Shown: piece by piece, positions 1 to 12,177 of the stretch
Layout of the letters: every line of letters begins with the position of its first letter
How positions within the stretch are numbered: the stretch's first letter is position 1
NCBI GenBank assembly: GCA_963573385.1
Contig: CAUYLG010022222.1
Coordinates: forward strand, 20,224 to 84,223
Direction of reading: 5' to 3'
Source: Cacajao melanocephalus
Taxonomy: Eukaryota > Chordata > Mammalia > Primates > Pitheciidae
DNA: 64,000 nt
Notes under the pieces: generated by a model
Database searches by the model: none
Told to the model about the DNA's origin: nothing
The model's input: only the letters and a program-made list of their open reading frames with translations
Position numbers and translations under genes: made by a program

Positions 1-676
<676 letters not shown>

Positions 677-1593
677 AGCACACTAGACCTAGAGCTCTGG
701 GAAGAAGTGCAAAGAAATCTTAAATGACATCATGCTAAAGGGCAACAGGTCCTAGTAGCATCTTTAACATTATGGGCCATCGTTAGGGCTACTTTGGCCC
801 CACTCTAAACAGAAGAGCCTAAAAAGGGAAGGGAGAAACAACCACCATCTACCTTACTGTCTCCTCTTGTTCCCTTAGCTGTGCTGTGACTGGGTAAAGG
901 TGCCACAGAGGAGACAGACATTTTTCCTGAGCCCCCTCCCACAATAAATTGGAAAGAAGTCGAGGGATATACTACAGTTATGGGACCCTGCCATAGGCAA
1001 GTGACATTAGAAGGGGAGATTTTGGCCTGCACAGTGATGGAAGATCAACAAAGCAATTGGGTACATGAACCCATTATTTTCAACACTTATGAAGAAATAA
1101 GAAAAAGCATTAGAGAAACAGTTGCTAGCTCATTTATGAGAGAATTAATTAAGGCCATGGCAGACCCCATTCTGATAATGGCCACTGTTGTGATTCCTCC
1201 TCTACTACTGATATGTCTTTCTCAAAATCCTATTTGGATAGAACAGCGGCCTTTAAAGGGAAATTACAATGAGCCCTTGAATTGGTTGAGGAACAGTTAA
1301 AAGCCAGCCATATGGAACAATCAAATGCCCTTGAAATTTGCCCATTTTGGTCATTCTTAATAAGTGTGGTAAATGAAGACTTTTGCATTACTTACGTCCT
1401 ATCAGTGCTAATTTGCAACCTATGGGACCCCTCCAACAGGGGATTCCTTCTCCTGTGATGATTCCTTGAGATTGGTCTGTAGTCATTATTGACTTAAAAA
1501 ACTGCTTTTATACTATTCCCCTTGCAGAACAGGACAGAGAAAAAAACTGCATTTACAATATCAGCTATCAATAATGAAAGGCCAGCTCACAAT
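677..1593 (+). pseudogene. Endogenous retrovirus pol remnant, start of reverse transcriptase (class II, betaretrovirus-like)
   Basis: Fragmented retroviral sequence. From about 1225 the three frames give pieces of the N-terminal reverse transcriptase: a frame switch near 1265 separates the IEQRPLKG segment from LELVEEQLKASH. Near 1485-1535 the palm motif A region is readable as [17 protein letters not shown], with the catalytic Asp at 1491-1493 still present. Many stops and frameshifts make it non-coding. The upstream part (677-1200) contains an open stretch of 106 codons (980-1300) with a hydrophobic segment. It probably belongs to the pro/pol border, but I could not assign it. Gag and the 5' LTR are not seen; the RPL34 retrocopy abuts the left side. 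Confidence 0.75.
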
Positions 1594-1736
1594 TTATTTT
1601 AATTTAATTATTAATTTTTTTAGAGATGGGGTTCTCTATGTTGGTCAGGTTGGTCTCTAACTCCTGACCTCAGGTGATCCACCTGCCTCAGCCTCCCAAA
1701 GTGCTGGGATTACAGGTGTGAGCCACCGCACCCAGG
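1594..1736 (-). mobile_element. Alu monomer inside the retroviral reverse transcriptase
   Basis: One Alu arm in antisense, ending with the reversed Alu 5' end at 1731-1736. The host sequence cagctcac plus aattt is repeated on each side (about 1583-1596 and 1740-1753), a target duplication that keeps the pol reading continuous across it. Confidence 0.85.
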
Positions 1737-2305
1737 TTTCAGCTCACCAATTTCATTGGAAAGTGCTTCCTTAAGGAAGGCTGAACAGTCCTATTATGTG
1801 TCAGTGTCATGTAAATCAGACTTTCTCACCAGTAGAAAAGAATTTCCTAATTGCAAGATCATCTTTTATATGAATGACATCTTACTGGTAGCCCCAACGG
1901 AGCCAATATTTTTGAGTTCATATGCATCTGTCAAAAGGAATACACAGTTAAGAGGTTTAATCATAGCACCTGAAAAGGTACAGATGTCCTCCCCTTGAAA
2001 ATATCTTGGATACATACTACTTCCTGGTCAGTAAGACCTCAAAAAGTTAAGTTGAATACTAACAACTTACACACCTTAAATGATTACCAAAAATTACTGG
2101 GTGATATTAACTGGCTTTGCCCCACCTTGGGCATAACTGCTGATAAGTTACATAACCGGTTTTCCATCCTAAGGGGCAATGGAGCCCTGGACTCACCCAG
2201 GTATTTGACCCCTGCTGCAAAAGGAGAAATTGAGGAAAGAGAGCAAGCTATTTCTCAGAGGCAACTAGATCACATAGACCCACGATTTTCAGTCCAATTA
2301 TTTGT
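1737..2305 (+). pseudogene. Endogenous retrovirus pol remnant, reverse transcriptase palm and thumb
   Basis: Continues the reverse transcriptase after the Alu. The YxDD box near 1870 is readable as Y-M-N-D, so the first catalytic Asp has become Asn. The thumb/connection region is open from 1995 to about 2305 (TLNDYQKLLGDINWL, then LGITADKL), which is the part that places it near HERV-K-like (class II) elements. It stops abruptly where an antisense LINE-1 piece begins; the RNase H region that should follow is mostly missing. Non-functional. Confidence 0.8.
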
Positions 2306-3582
2306 ACACCTTCTAAAGCCTGCTTCTGTCAATTCATCAAACTCATTCTCTATCTAGTTTTCTTCCCTTGCTGGTGAGGGGTTGTGATCCCTTGTAGGAG
2401 CGGAGGTGTTCTGGTTTTTGGCAATTTCAGCTGTTTTGTGTGGTTTCTTCCCATCTTTGTGGATTTATCTACCTTTGGTCTTTGAAGTTGGTGACTTTTG
2501 GATGGGGTCTCTGAGTGTATGTCATTTCTGTTGATGTTGAAGCTATTTCATTCTGTTTTTTAGTTTTCCTTCTAACATTCCAGCCCCTCTGCTGAAGGTC
2601 CACTGGAGGTCCTCTCCAGACCCTGCTTGCCTGGAAATCACCAGCAAAAATCTGCAAAACAGAGAAAATCACTGCCTGTTTCTTCCTATGGTAGCTTCAT
2701 CCCAGAGGAATACATGCCAGATGTCAGCCAGAGTTCTCCATTATGAGGTGTCTGTCAGCCCCTCCTAGGAGGTGTCTCCCAGTCAGGATACATGAGGGTT
2801 AGGGAACCACTTGAGGAGGCAGTCTGTCCCTTATCAGAGCTCCAATGCTGTGTTGGGAGATCTGCAACTCTCTTCAGAGCTGCCAGGTGGGGCATTTAGG
2901 TCTGCTGTAGCAGTACCCACAACCTCCCCTTTTCCCAGGTGTTCTGTCCCAGGAAGGTGGGGCTTTTTTAATAAGTCCCTGATGGGCTGCTGCCTTTTCT
3001 CAGAGACCCCTCCTCAGTGATGACATTTAATGAGACAGTCTGCCTGCAGCTGCTGAGCTGTGTCAGGCTCCGCCCAGTTCAAACTTCCTGGCAGCTTTGT
3101 TTATACTGTGAGATTGAAACTGCCTACTTGAGCCTCAGCAATGGCAGACGCTCCTCCCCACACTTAGCTCAAACATCCCAGGTGGAGCTCAGACTGCAGT
3201 GCTGGCTGTGAGAATTTCAAGCCAGTGGATCTCAGCCTGCTTGTCTCCATGGGGGTGGGACCCACCAAGACAGACCACTTTGTTACCTGGCTTCAACTCT
3301 CTTTCCAGGGGAGTGTAGCGAACAGTCCCTAATGGCTTCCCTTGGATAGGAGAGAGTTCCCTAGCCCCTGGCCCTTCCTGGGTGAAGTGATGCCCCACCC
3401 TGCTTTGGCTCACCCTCCTTGGGCTGCACCACTGTTCAACCAGTTTCAATAAGATGAACCAGATACCTCAGTTGGAAATGTGAAAATCACCTGTCTTCTG
3501 CATCGATCTTGTTGGGAGCTATACACCAGAGCTGTTTCTATTTCGCCATTTTGCTCAGGGACACTCCCCACCCCCGCCACAT
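2306..3582 (-). mobile_element. LINE-1 5' end (5' UTR and first bases of ORF1), 3' part missing
   Basis: Reads as the reverse complement of a primate LINE-1 5' UTR. The element starts near 3582 (gagcaaaatggc-type start) and runs leftward through the whole 5' UTR to the first codons of ORF1 near 2306-2360. No poly-A tail (poly-T on this strand) marks the left border. LINE-1 copies normally lose their 5' end, so keeping only the 5' end implies a later deletion that also took the neighbouring retroviral RNase H. Primate L1PA/L1PB age is my estimate from the sequence. Confidence 0.85.
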
Positions 3583-4435
3583 CCTATTTTTTATTATAAA
3601 CATTTGGGCTCACAGCTCACTGCCCCGTCCCTTAGTTTATGGCAATAATGAAGCAGACCTGCAGGTTATGACGTTACAGCTTAACCAAGCCACCCAATCA
3701 CATCAACTTTTCCACCAACATTAAAGAAACTTAACAAAAAAATTTTAACTTGCCCAAAGACTAGCTAAACAAATTACTTTACAATGCCCAGATTGCCAGC
3801 TCACAAAAATGTCCCCTTCTTCAACAGACATTAACCCTACAGGACTAGAACCTAATCAGTTATGGCAAACATGTTACACATGTCCCTGAATTTGGAAAAC
3901 TAATATAAGTACATGTATCCGTAGATACCAATTTCCACCTAATTAGTGCTCATGCTCTTCCTGGAGAGTCCCACTGGTATGTTATTAAACATCTTCTCTT
4001 AACTTTTGCACTTATGGGGCAGCCCAAAACAATTAAAACTAATAATGGTCCAGCTTACACAAGCTCACAATTTCAACAATTTTGTCAAACGTGGAATGTC
4101 CAACATTCCATGGGTATCCTGTATAACACCCAAGGACAGGACATAGTAGAACCTGTCCACTTCACCCTTGAAAATATGCTCAGAAAACAAAAAGGACAAA
4201 TACGAGTAAAGACCCAGCAACACTATTGGCACACGCATTATTTACTTTTAATTTCTTAAATTTAGATGATAAATTTCAATCAACTATAGAAAAGCACTTT
4301 GCAAAAATCACTCAAAATATAAACCCTTCAGTTTTATGGAAAGATGTAAAAAGTAATGTATGGTGTGGTCCAAATGATTTGTTAACACGGCAAGGAGAAT
4401 ATACTTGTGTTCACACCTCCTCAGGTCCTCTTTGA
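3583..4435 (+). pseudogene. Endogenous retrovirus pol remnant, end of RNase H and integrase
   Basis: Integrase order is visible: a His-His zinc-binding part (SHQLFHQH near 3700-3722), CPDC at about 3785-3796, the catalytic core, then the C-terminal WKDVKSNVWCGP region near 4340-4375. In the core the segment TIKTNNGPAYTS (about 4030-4066) has Asn where the second catalytic Asp is expected. The third acidic residue survives in the IVE triplet near 4150. Several stops break the frame, so this is dead sequence. Spacing relative to the reverse transcriptase fits a single provirus split by the LINE-1 piece. Confidence 0.82.
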
Positions 4436-4992
4436 ATTCCAGTGTGACACATCAAATCTTAACATGGTGTGGCTGGGAAAGAATACGACCCTGCAGGACC
4501 TGCAGCCCGGGATGATGCAGCTTCCTTGGACAACGCAGGTGCTGGACATTACACTGAAGAAGACAACCCCAGAGGCTAACCGAATCCTGCTCTGGACACA
4601 AACACTGTTCACTCCAGATAACCTGTTCCTTGCTATGCTCTCTGTTGTACATTGCAACTCTCATATTGTTTCTTCTTATTCTCTCACTCTGCCTGAAGCT
4701 CATACGACATGACTGCCTGGTTAGGAGGGATGAACATACCCCTGGTGAAGTTCCTTAGTAACAGCTCTAGAGCAATGTGCAAAAACACCTCTCCTGGATA
4801 GACTTCCAATCCTGGGGGTTACTCTTTGATTGAAAAAGAATGCTACTGATTAAACTCAAGTTTGTCTTATGTTATTTGCTAATTCTAGGATGCAAAGCCA
4901 GAACACGAGCTGTAATCCCTGCACCTGTCAAACTTGTCACTGCACATATCTGGACTCCTCAATCAACAAAATCTGATAAAAAAAAAAAAAAA
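4436..4992 (+). pseudogene. Probable env remnant of the same provirus, mostly deleted
   Basis: Between the integrase end and the polypurine tract there are only about 560 bases, far too few for a full env. The translated frames give short pieces with a hydrophobic stretch near 4630-4690 and several stops. Position is the main evidence; I could not match residues to an envelope domain with confidence. It ends in an A-rich run at 4979-4992. Confidence 0.5.
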
Positions 4993-5006
4993 CAGAAAAG
5001 GGGAGA
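4993..5006 (+). other. Retroviral polypurine tract
   Basis: The purine run cagaaaaggggaga directly precedes the TG that opens the LTR at 5007, as expected for the plus-strand primer site of a provirus. Confidence 0.7.
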
Positions 5007-5451
5007 TGTAGGAGATCAGTCAGAATGGTGGGAGAAACTATATGGAAAGGAGTAGGGCTTTTGAAAGGTCAAAAGGCTCTGTATAGCTTCGGAGGAGAAT
5101 AGCTAAAGGCTGTTCTCTAACCCTGAGGCAGAGGGCAAGGAGTCTGTGCAAGAAAGTGAGGGGTAAATTATCTTGATCAGGTTTTTCTGAAGTTGTCTGG
5201 GAACTGATCTTTGAACATCCGTGCCCCCCTGACTGTCGCTGAAAGAACAATAAATATTAATTACCTGCAGATTGTGTTTGCTCCAGGCTTTTGGCATTGT
5301 GCCTGCACCGAATCAAAGCAGGCCACTTCAGCTTCTTGAGGCTGCATTCTGGTCACTAGAGTCAGGCAGACCCCTAGCTGCTGTTAACACTGATACCTGT
5401 GAGTGCTCCTTTCATCTGCCGCTCAGCCAGGGTCTGCGGGCAGACCTGGCA
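5007..5451 (+). mobile_element. 3' LTR of the class II endogenous retrovirus
   Basis: A 445-bp LTR bounded by TG at 5007 and CA at 5450-5451, placed exactly after the polypurine tract. It contains an AATAAA signal (5249-5254). I did not assign an LTR subfamily. No 5' LTR partner lies in the window. Its right end touches the first base of the polypyrimidine tract, so the six-base target duplication cannot be verified. Confidence 0.75.
5249..5254 (+). promoter_or_regulatory. LTR polyadenylation signal
   Basis: AATAAA in the expected R-region position of the LTR, about 200 bases from its right end. Activity is not shown by sequence alone. Confidence 0.6.
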
Positions 5452-8400
5452 CTCCTCCTGTTTATCCTCCTCTTCTGCTCCTCCTCCTCCTCTCCTTCCT
5501 TGTCTCTCCTTTTCCTCCTTTTCCTTCACCTTTTATCCTCCTCCTCCTCTATTTCTTCTCCACCTCTCCTCCTTCCTCTATTCCTCCTTCTCCCCTTTTT
5601 CCTCTCCTCTTCTTTTCCTCATTCTCTCCTCTCATTCAGATTCTCCTCCTTTCCTTTTTCTTCTCCCCTCCACCTTTCTCACTTCCTTTCTCTTCTCCTC
5701 ATCTCTGCTGTATCCTTTCTCCTTCTCCCCTCCTCTCCTCCTCCTTCTACTTTTTCTCCCCTCCTTCACCTTCTTCTTTTGCTCTCCTCTATTTTTTCCT
5801 TCTCCTTCATCTTGCATTCTCTTTTTTTTCTCCTCCTTTTTCTCTCCTCCTTTTCCTCTCCTCCTCATTCTAATCTCTATTTTTCTTTTTCTCCTTTCCC
5901 TTCTCCTCTCCTCCATTTACTTCTCCTACTGCTTTTTCTTCCTTCTCTTTCTTATCCTCCTCCTCATCTCCTCTCTTCCCTTTCATCTTTTTCTCCTCCA
6001 CCACCTCTCCTTCATCTCCTGTCCCCTTTCTCCTCGTCTACTCCTCCTGTTCTTCTTTTCTCCTTCTCCTCTGTGTTCTCTCCACCTTTTTTCTCCTCCT
6101 CCTCCTTGTTCTCTTCCTTTTTCTTTTTCTGTTCTCCATCTCGTCCTCCTTTTCTCATTTTTTCCTCTTTTAATACTTTCCTCCTTTTTTTATTCTCTTC
6201 CTTCTCCTCTCCTCCTTCTTGTCTTTCTTTTCAAATTTTATGTCTTCTGTCCTCCTCCACCTGTTTTGTTTTCTACTCCTTCTCCTTTTCCTCCTGCACC
6301 TCCTCCTCTTCTTCTCCTCCTTTTCTACTGCTTCCCCTTTCTCTACTCTTCTCCCACTTTACTTCTCTCCTGTTTCCCTTTTTTCTCTTCCTTGTCTATT
6401 TATCCTTCTCTTCCCTTTTTCTGCTTTTTGCCATTTTTTTCTTCTCCTTTTTCTTCTCTTGCCTTCTCCTACTCCTTCTCCTTTTCTTTTTTCTCTTCAT
6501 TAATTTTCCTCCTCTTCCTTTTTGTTTTCCTGCTCATCCTCTCCTCTTCCTCCTTCTTCTATCCTCTTTCTCCCCCTCCTCCCCCTCTTCTTTGATTCCT
6601 CCACCTTCTCCTTTCTTCCTCCTCTACTTTTCCTTCTCCTTTTTTTCCTATTTTCCCCCTCCTTCTCCTTTCCTTCTCTTCTCCCCCTTTCCCCTTCCTT
6701 TTATCCCTCTACCTTGTTCTTTTTCTCGTCTTTCTCCTCTTCTCCACTGCCCCCTTCTCACCCATTCCTCCTGCTCCTTTTCTTTTCTTTTCTTCTTCCT
6801 TCTCCTCCTCATTTTCTTTTCTCCTCCTTTTTCTTTTCTTCCTCCTGTTTTGTCATTTTATCTTACTCTCCTTCTCTCCTCCTTTTTCTCTTCTCCTTCT
6901 GCTTTTCCTCTCCACCACTTTTTCTTCTTTCTCCTTGTCTCATTTTTCTCATTCCTCTTCTCATCTCTCCTTTTCTTTTGTTCTCCTCCTCCTCTTCCTC
7001 TTTTCCTTTTTTCTACTCTTCTCCTCTCTTCCACCTCTTTTATCTCCTCCACTCTTTAATATTCTTTTCTCCACCTCATCCTTTTCTCCTTTTTCCTCCT
7101 CTCCTCTTCCTCCTCCCTTTAACCACCTCCTTTTCTTTGCCTCCTTTTTTCTTTTTTCCTTTTTTCTCCTCCTATTTTTCTTTTTCTTATCTCCTCTTCC
7201 ACTTTCTCCTTCTTGACTCCTACTCCTTTATTTCTCCTACATCTTTTTCACCTCTCCTCCTTCTTCTGTCCTTTTATTCTTTTTCTCATCCTCCTCCTTC
7301 TAATCTCCTCATAACTTTTACCCTTTTTTCTCCTCCCATTGTCCCTCTATTCTTCCCTTTTTTATTTCTTCCTTCTATTTCTTTCTCTTCTTACTCTCCG
7401 TCCCTTCTTTTTTCTCATTCATCTTCTCTCCTTCTACTCTGCTCTTTCTCCATTTTGTTCTACTTCTCTCCTCCTCCTTCTCCTAGGTCTTCTATCCTCC
7501 TTCTCCATCTTCTCTTCTCTACCACTTTTGTCTTCTACTTTTCTTTTTTCTGCTCCTATTCCTTCTCTTCTCCTCCTTTTCTTTTTTCTCACCTCCTCTA
7601 CTTTTTTTCTCCTTCTTCTATTTGTTCTGCTGCTCCTTCTTTTATATCCTTTTTAATTTTTTTCCTTCCCTCCTCCTTTCTCACTCCTCCACTTTCTCCT
7701 TCTTCCCCTCCTCTGCTCCTTTTTTCTCCTAACCTTTCTTTTTTCTTCTCTTTTTATTTCCTTCTCTGCTTCTCTTCCTCCTCTTTTTGTCTCCTCTTCT
7801 GCTGCTTCTTTTCTTAAGCTTTTCTTCTTTCTTTTACTTTTCTTCTTCTCTCCTTCTCCTCTCCTTTCTCCAGCTCTTCTCCATCTTTTTTCTCTTCTCC
7901 TCCTCCCCTTTCTTTCACCTACCCTCACCTCCTTTATGTCTTTTTTTTTCTCTCCTCCTATCATTCTTTTTATTCCTCTTCTGTTTTCCACATCCTCTTC
8001 TCCTTTTTTACTTATTTTCTTCTCCTATTCCTTTTCTCTCCCCTTCCTTCTCTCCTCCTTTGTTCTTCTTTCCTCCTTCTCTTCCTGTGTTCTTGTTTTT
8101 TCTTCCTTCTCCTCCTCTCCTGCTTCTTCTCTTCTTCCCTTTTCTTTCACCTCTTTTCCTCCTTCACCTTTTCTTTTTTCTCTTCTTTCTTCCTTTTTTA
8201 TCCTCCTTTTCTTCAACTTTCTCATCTTTCTCATATCCTTTTTCTCCTCCTCTTCTCATCCATTTTTTCATCTCGTCTCTTCCTTTTTTTCCTCCTTATC
8301 TTGCTCTGTCTCCTCTACCTCCCCTTCTACTTTTCTTCTCTCCTCATTCTTTCCATTCCCTTTTTTTGCCTCTTCTATTTTTCTTCTCCCCCACTTCTCC

Positions 8401-11400
8401 TTTTCTTCTCTCCTCCTCCTCTTTTTCTGACTTTTCTCCTTCCCCTACTCTTGTTCCACTTTCTTCTTCTCTGCTCCTCTTTCTCCTTTTCTCTTTTCCT
8501 TTTCTTGTCTCCTTCTTATCATTCTTCTCTTTTCTTTTCCACCTCTTCTTGTCCTTATTTTTTGTCCTTTTTTCTCCGCCTCTTTTTTCTCATTTTTCTT
8601 CCTTTCTCCTTATTTTCTCCTCTGCCAACTTGTCTTCTCTTTCTTCTATCTCTTTTCCTCCATCTCTCCTCCTATTCCTTCTCTCTTCTTTTGTTTTCTC
8701 ACACCTTCTTTTTTCCTTTTTCTCAACTTTCTCCTGCTTTTTCTCTTTTCCCCATTCCTTCTTCTTCTCCTCTCCTTTTTTCTCTTTTCCTTTTTTAATT
8801 ACTTTCTCCACCTACTTTTCCTTTCCTCCTCTACTTCTCTCCTCCTCCTCTTTGTTCTCTGCTTCTCCTTTTTCTCTTTTCTTTCTTGCTTTTCACCTTC
8901 TCTTACTCCTTCTCCTCTCATCCTTCTCTTCTCTTATTTTCCTGTCCTTCTTTTCTCTTCTTTTCTTCCTCTACTTTCTTCTCTTCTCCTCCACCTGATT
9001 TTCTTTTTCTCCTCTTTCTCATCTCCTCATTCTTCTTTTTCTCCTTTTTCTCCTTTTCCCATCCTTCTTTTTCCATTTCTTATTATTCTCATCTCCTTTT
9101 TCTCCTCTTACTCTTTTCCATTTCCTTCCTCACTCCCACTATTACTACTCCTTCTTTTTTTACTTCTTTTTTCTACTCCTTCTCCTCTTATCCTTCTTTT
9201 CCATCTCTTCTTTCTGTCCTCTTTCTCTCCTCCTTTTCCTTTTTCCTCCTCCTCCTTTTCTTCTGTCTTCTTCTTTCTTCCTTCTTTTTCTTTCCTTTTC
9301 CTTTAGTTGTACACTTCTCCTCATACTTTCTTTTATTTCTCCTTCTCTTTACCTCTTTCTCTTTCTCTTCTTTCTCCATTTCTTTTCCTTTTCTCCTCCT
9401 TTGTCTACTCCTGTTTTCTTCTCCTTTTTTCTCCTCTTTCTTTGTCCTCATTTTTCTTTTTCCTTCTCCTAGTCCTTTTTCTATTCTTTTTTCTCCTCAT
9501 CTCCTTTTTCTTCTTTCTCTCCTCTATTCATCATCCATCTCGTCTCCTCCTCCCCTTCTTTTTCTGCTTTTTTTTTTTTTTTTGGTCTAGGCATCCTCCT
9601 TTTTCTCCTCTTCTCTTCCTCCTCTCTCCTCTCTTTCACTTCTCCTTTTTCTCTTAATTCTTCCTCTCCTTTTTCTCTTCCTTTTCTATTTTTCTCTTTT
9701 CCTCCACCTTCTCCTTTTCTTTACCTCTCCCTTTTCTTTTCCTCCTCCTCCCCTTTCTCTCTCTTCACTTTCTCCTTTTTCTCCTCTCCTTTGTTTTTTC
9801 TTCCTTCTTTTTTCTCCTCATCTCTATTTTACTTTCCCCTTTTACTTTCTTTTTTTGTCCTTCAGTTTTCTTATCTTCCTCCTCTCTTTTTCTTCTCTCC
9901 TTTTGCTCACCCTAATCTTTCTTCTGTTCCTCCTTTTCTTTTTCCCTGTTCATTTTTTTCTTTTTCTTTCCTTTTTTCAATTCTTCTTTATTCCTTCTTT
10001 TTGTCTCCTCCCCTATTTGTTTTTCATCTTCTTCATTTCCTCTACTTTCCCTCCTCCTTTTCTCCTCATCTTTTTCTTCTACTTTTCTTCTCCTCCTCCT
10101 CCATCATCTCTTCTTCCTTCCTTCTTCGTCTTTCTTTTTTTCTACTATTCTTTGTTCTTTTTTTCATCTCTTCCTTTTTCTTTTGTGGTCCTCCTCTTTC
10201 TTCTTCTCTACTTCTACTTTTTTGTCTGCTACTTCTTTTCACCTCCTCTTGCTCTTCTTCTCCTGTATCTTCTGTTTTTTCTTTTCTTTCTTCGTTTCCT
10301 CTCTTGCTGCTCCTCCTATACTTTCTCCTTTTTCTCTTCTCTTTTCTGCCTCTTTCTTTTTTCTTCTATCCTCCACTGCATGTTTTTTTTTCTCCTTCTC
10401 CTCTACTTCTCCACTTCTCCCTTTTCTCTTTCTCCTTCAATTCTAATCCTATTTTCTTCTTATTCTCTTATCTTTCTTCTCCTCTCCTACTTCTCTTTCT
10501 TTCTCCTTCTCTCCTTTCTCTTTGTATCCCCTACTCCTACTTCTCTTTTTCTTCTCTCTTCCTCCTCCTTTTCTTTCTCTTCTATTCTTTCTCTTTTTCA
10601 CTTCTCAACCTTTTTCTTTCCTCCTTCTATTTTTCTCTTTTGCCTGCTGTTTCTTCCTCTCCTCCTCTTCATCCTTTACCTTTTTCTCCTTCTTTTCCTC
10701 CACCTTCTTTTCTTCTCTCCCTTTTTCTCCTCCTTTTTCTCCTTCTCCTTCTGTCTTCTTCTCCTCCTCACCTCCTCTTCTTCTCCTTTACTCATTGCCT
10801 TTTTTCTCTTCTCCTGTTTCCTTTATTTCTTTTCTTCTCCTCTCCTCCTTTCCTATTTTCTTCTCTTAATTATCCTCCTCCTTTTTATCATCCCCCAACT
10901 ATTTCTCCTCTCCTATTTCCTCCTCCTCCTTCTCCTCTCCTTACCCCATTTGTCTTTTCTTCACCTTGTTTTATCTTTTCTTCTCTCTTTTCTTTTTCCC
11001 TTTTTCTCTTCCTCACCTCCCTTATCCTGCTTCCTCCTCTCCTTTTTCTCCTCCTCTCCTTCTCTTTCTCCTTTTCCTTTTTCCTCCTCCTCCTTCTACT
11101 TTACTCCTCTTTTATGTTCCTGCTCTTCTCTCCTCTTCCAATTTTTCTCTTCCTTCTCCTCGTCCTCCTCCCCTTTTTCTCCTTCTTTTTTTCTCCTCCT
11201 TTTTTTTTTTTTGCTCCTTTTCTTCTCTCCTCCACCTCTCCTTCTCATTTTTATTCTATTACTCTACTCCTCCTCATTTTCTTCCTCTTTTTTGGTCTCT
11301 CCTCCTTTCTTCTCCTTTTCTACATTATCATCTCCTCCTCTACCTGTCCTCTTCTTTTTCTTCTCCTTTCCTTTTTCTCATTTTTTCCTTCTTTTTTTCC

Positions 11401-12177
11401 TCACTCTTCCTTTTTCTTCTCTTCTTTCTCTCCTCCTCCTCTTTCCCTCCTCTTTTTCTCTTATTTCTGTTTCTTTTTTCTCCTCTGCTTTTTGCTTAAT
11501 TCCTTTTTTTCTGCTCCTACTTTTTCTCTCTTACTTCTCTTCTTTTTTGGTTCTTTTTCTTTCTTCTCCTTTTCTTTTTTCTCTTTCTTTTCTTTTTCTT
11601 CTTCTATCCTCCTCTTCACCTCCTTCTTCTTTTATTCTCCTCTCCTCTTGCTTTTCTTTTTTCTCTTCTCTTCCTCCTTTTCCTCCTTCTCTCCTTTCTT
11701 CTGTGTCCTTTTCTCTTCTTTCCCTACAGCTTTCCTTTTTGCTTCTTTCTCCTCCTTTGTTTCCTTTTTCTCTTCTCCTTTTCTTTACTCATTTACCTCT
11801 TATTTCTTCTTTTTCTCCTCATCCTCACATGCTTCTTTTTCTTGCCTTCTCTTCCTCTTCTCATTTCCTTCTTCTTTTCTTTCTTCTCTTCTTCTCCTTC
11901 TCCTTCTCTTTTGCTTCTCCTCCTCGTCCCCATCTCCTTTTTCTGTATTCCCTCTTTTGTCCTCTTGTCATTTTCTATTCCGTTGCTCTCTCCTTTTTCT
12001 TATCTCCTCCTCTCCTCCTCTTTCCATTTTTTCTCCTTATCTTCACCTCCTTTTTCTTCTACTCCTTTTTTCCTCTTCTCATGCTACTCTCATTTTTCTC
12101 TTTTTCTTTCTTCTCTCCTCCTCCTTTTTGTTTCTTCTTTTTCTACTCTCTTCTGCTTTCTCTCCTTTTTTTTTTCT
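5452..12177 (+). repeat. Giant polypyrimidine (C/T) tract, about 6.7 kb
   Basis: Nearly all bases are C or T on this strand; sampled lines have roughly 3 to 9 purines in 60, so about 95% pyrimidine. Recurrent themes are ctcct, ttctcc and runs of T, without a fixed period that I can establish by eye. Because stop codons need purines, all three forward frames stay open for hundreds of codons (for example 595 and 830), and the reverse frames for about 60-110. These are composition artefacts, not genes. Such polypurine/polypyrimidine DNA can form triplex (H-DNA) structures. It starts directly at the end of the retroviral LTR and ends at a T-run before ordinary sequence at 12178. Confidence 0.95.

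Noticed and set aside
980..1300. A 106-codon frame with a membrane-like segment
   Set aside because: It overlaps decayed retroviral pol, loses frame at about 1265 and is not supported as a separate gene.
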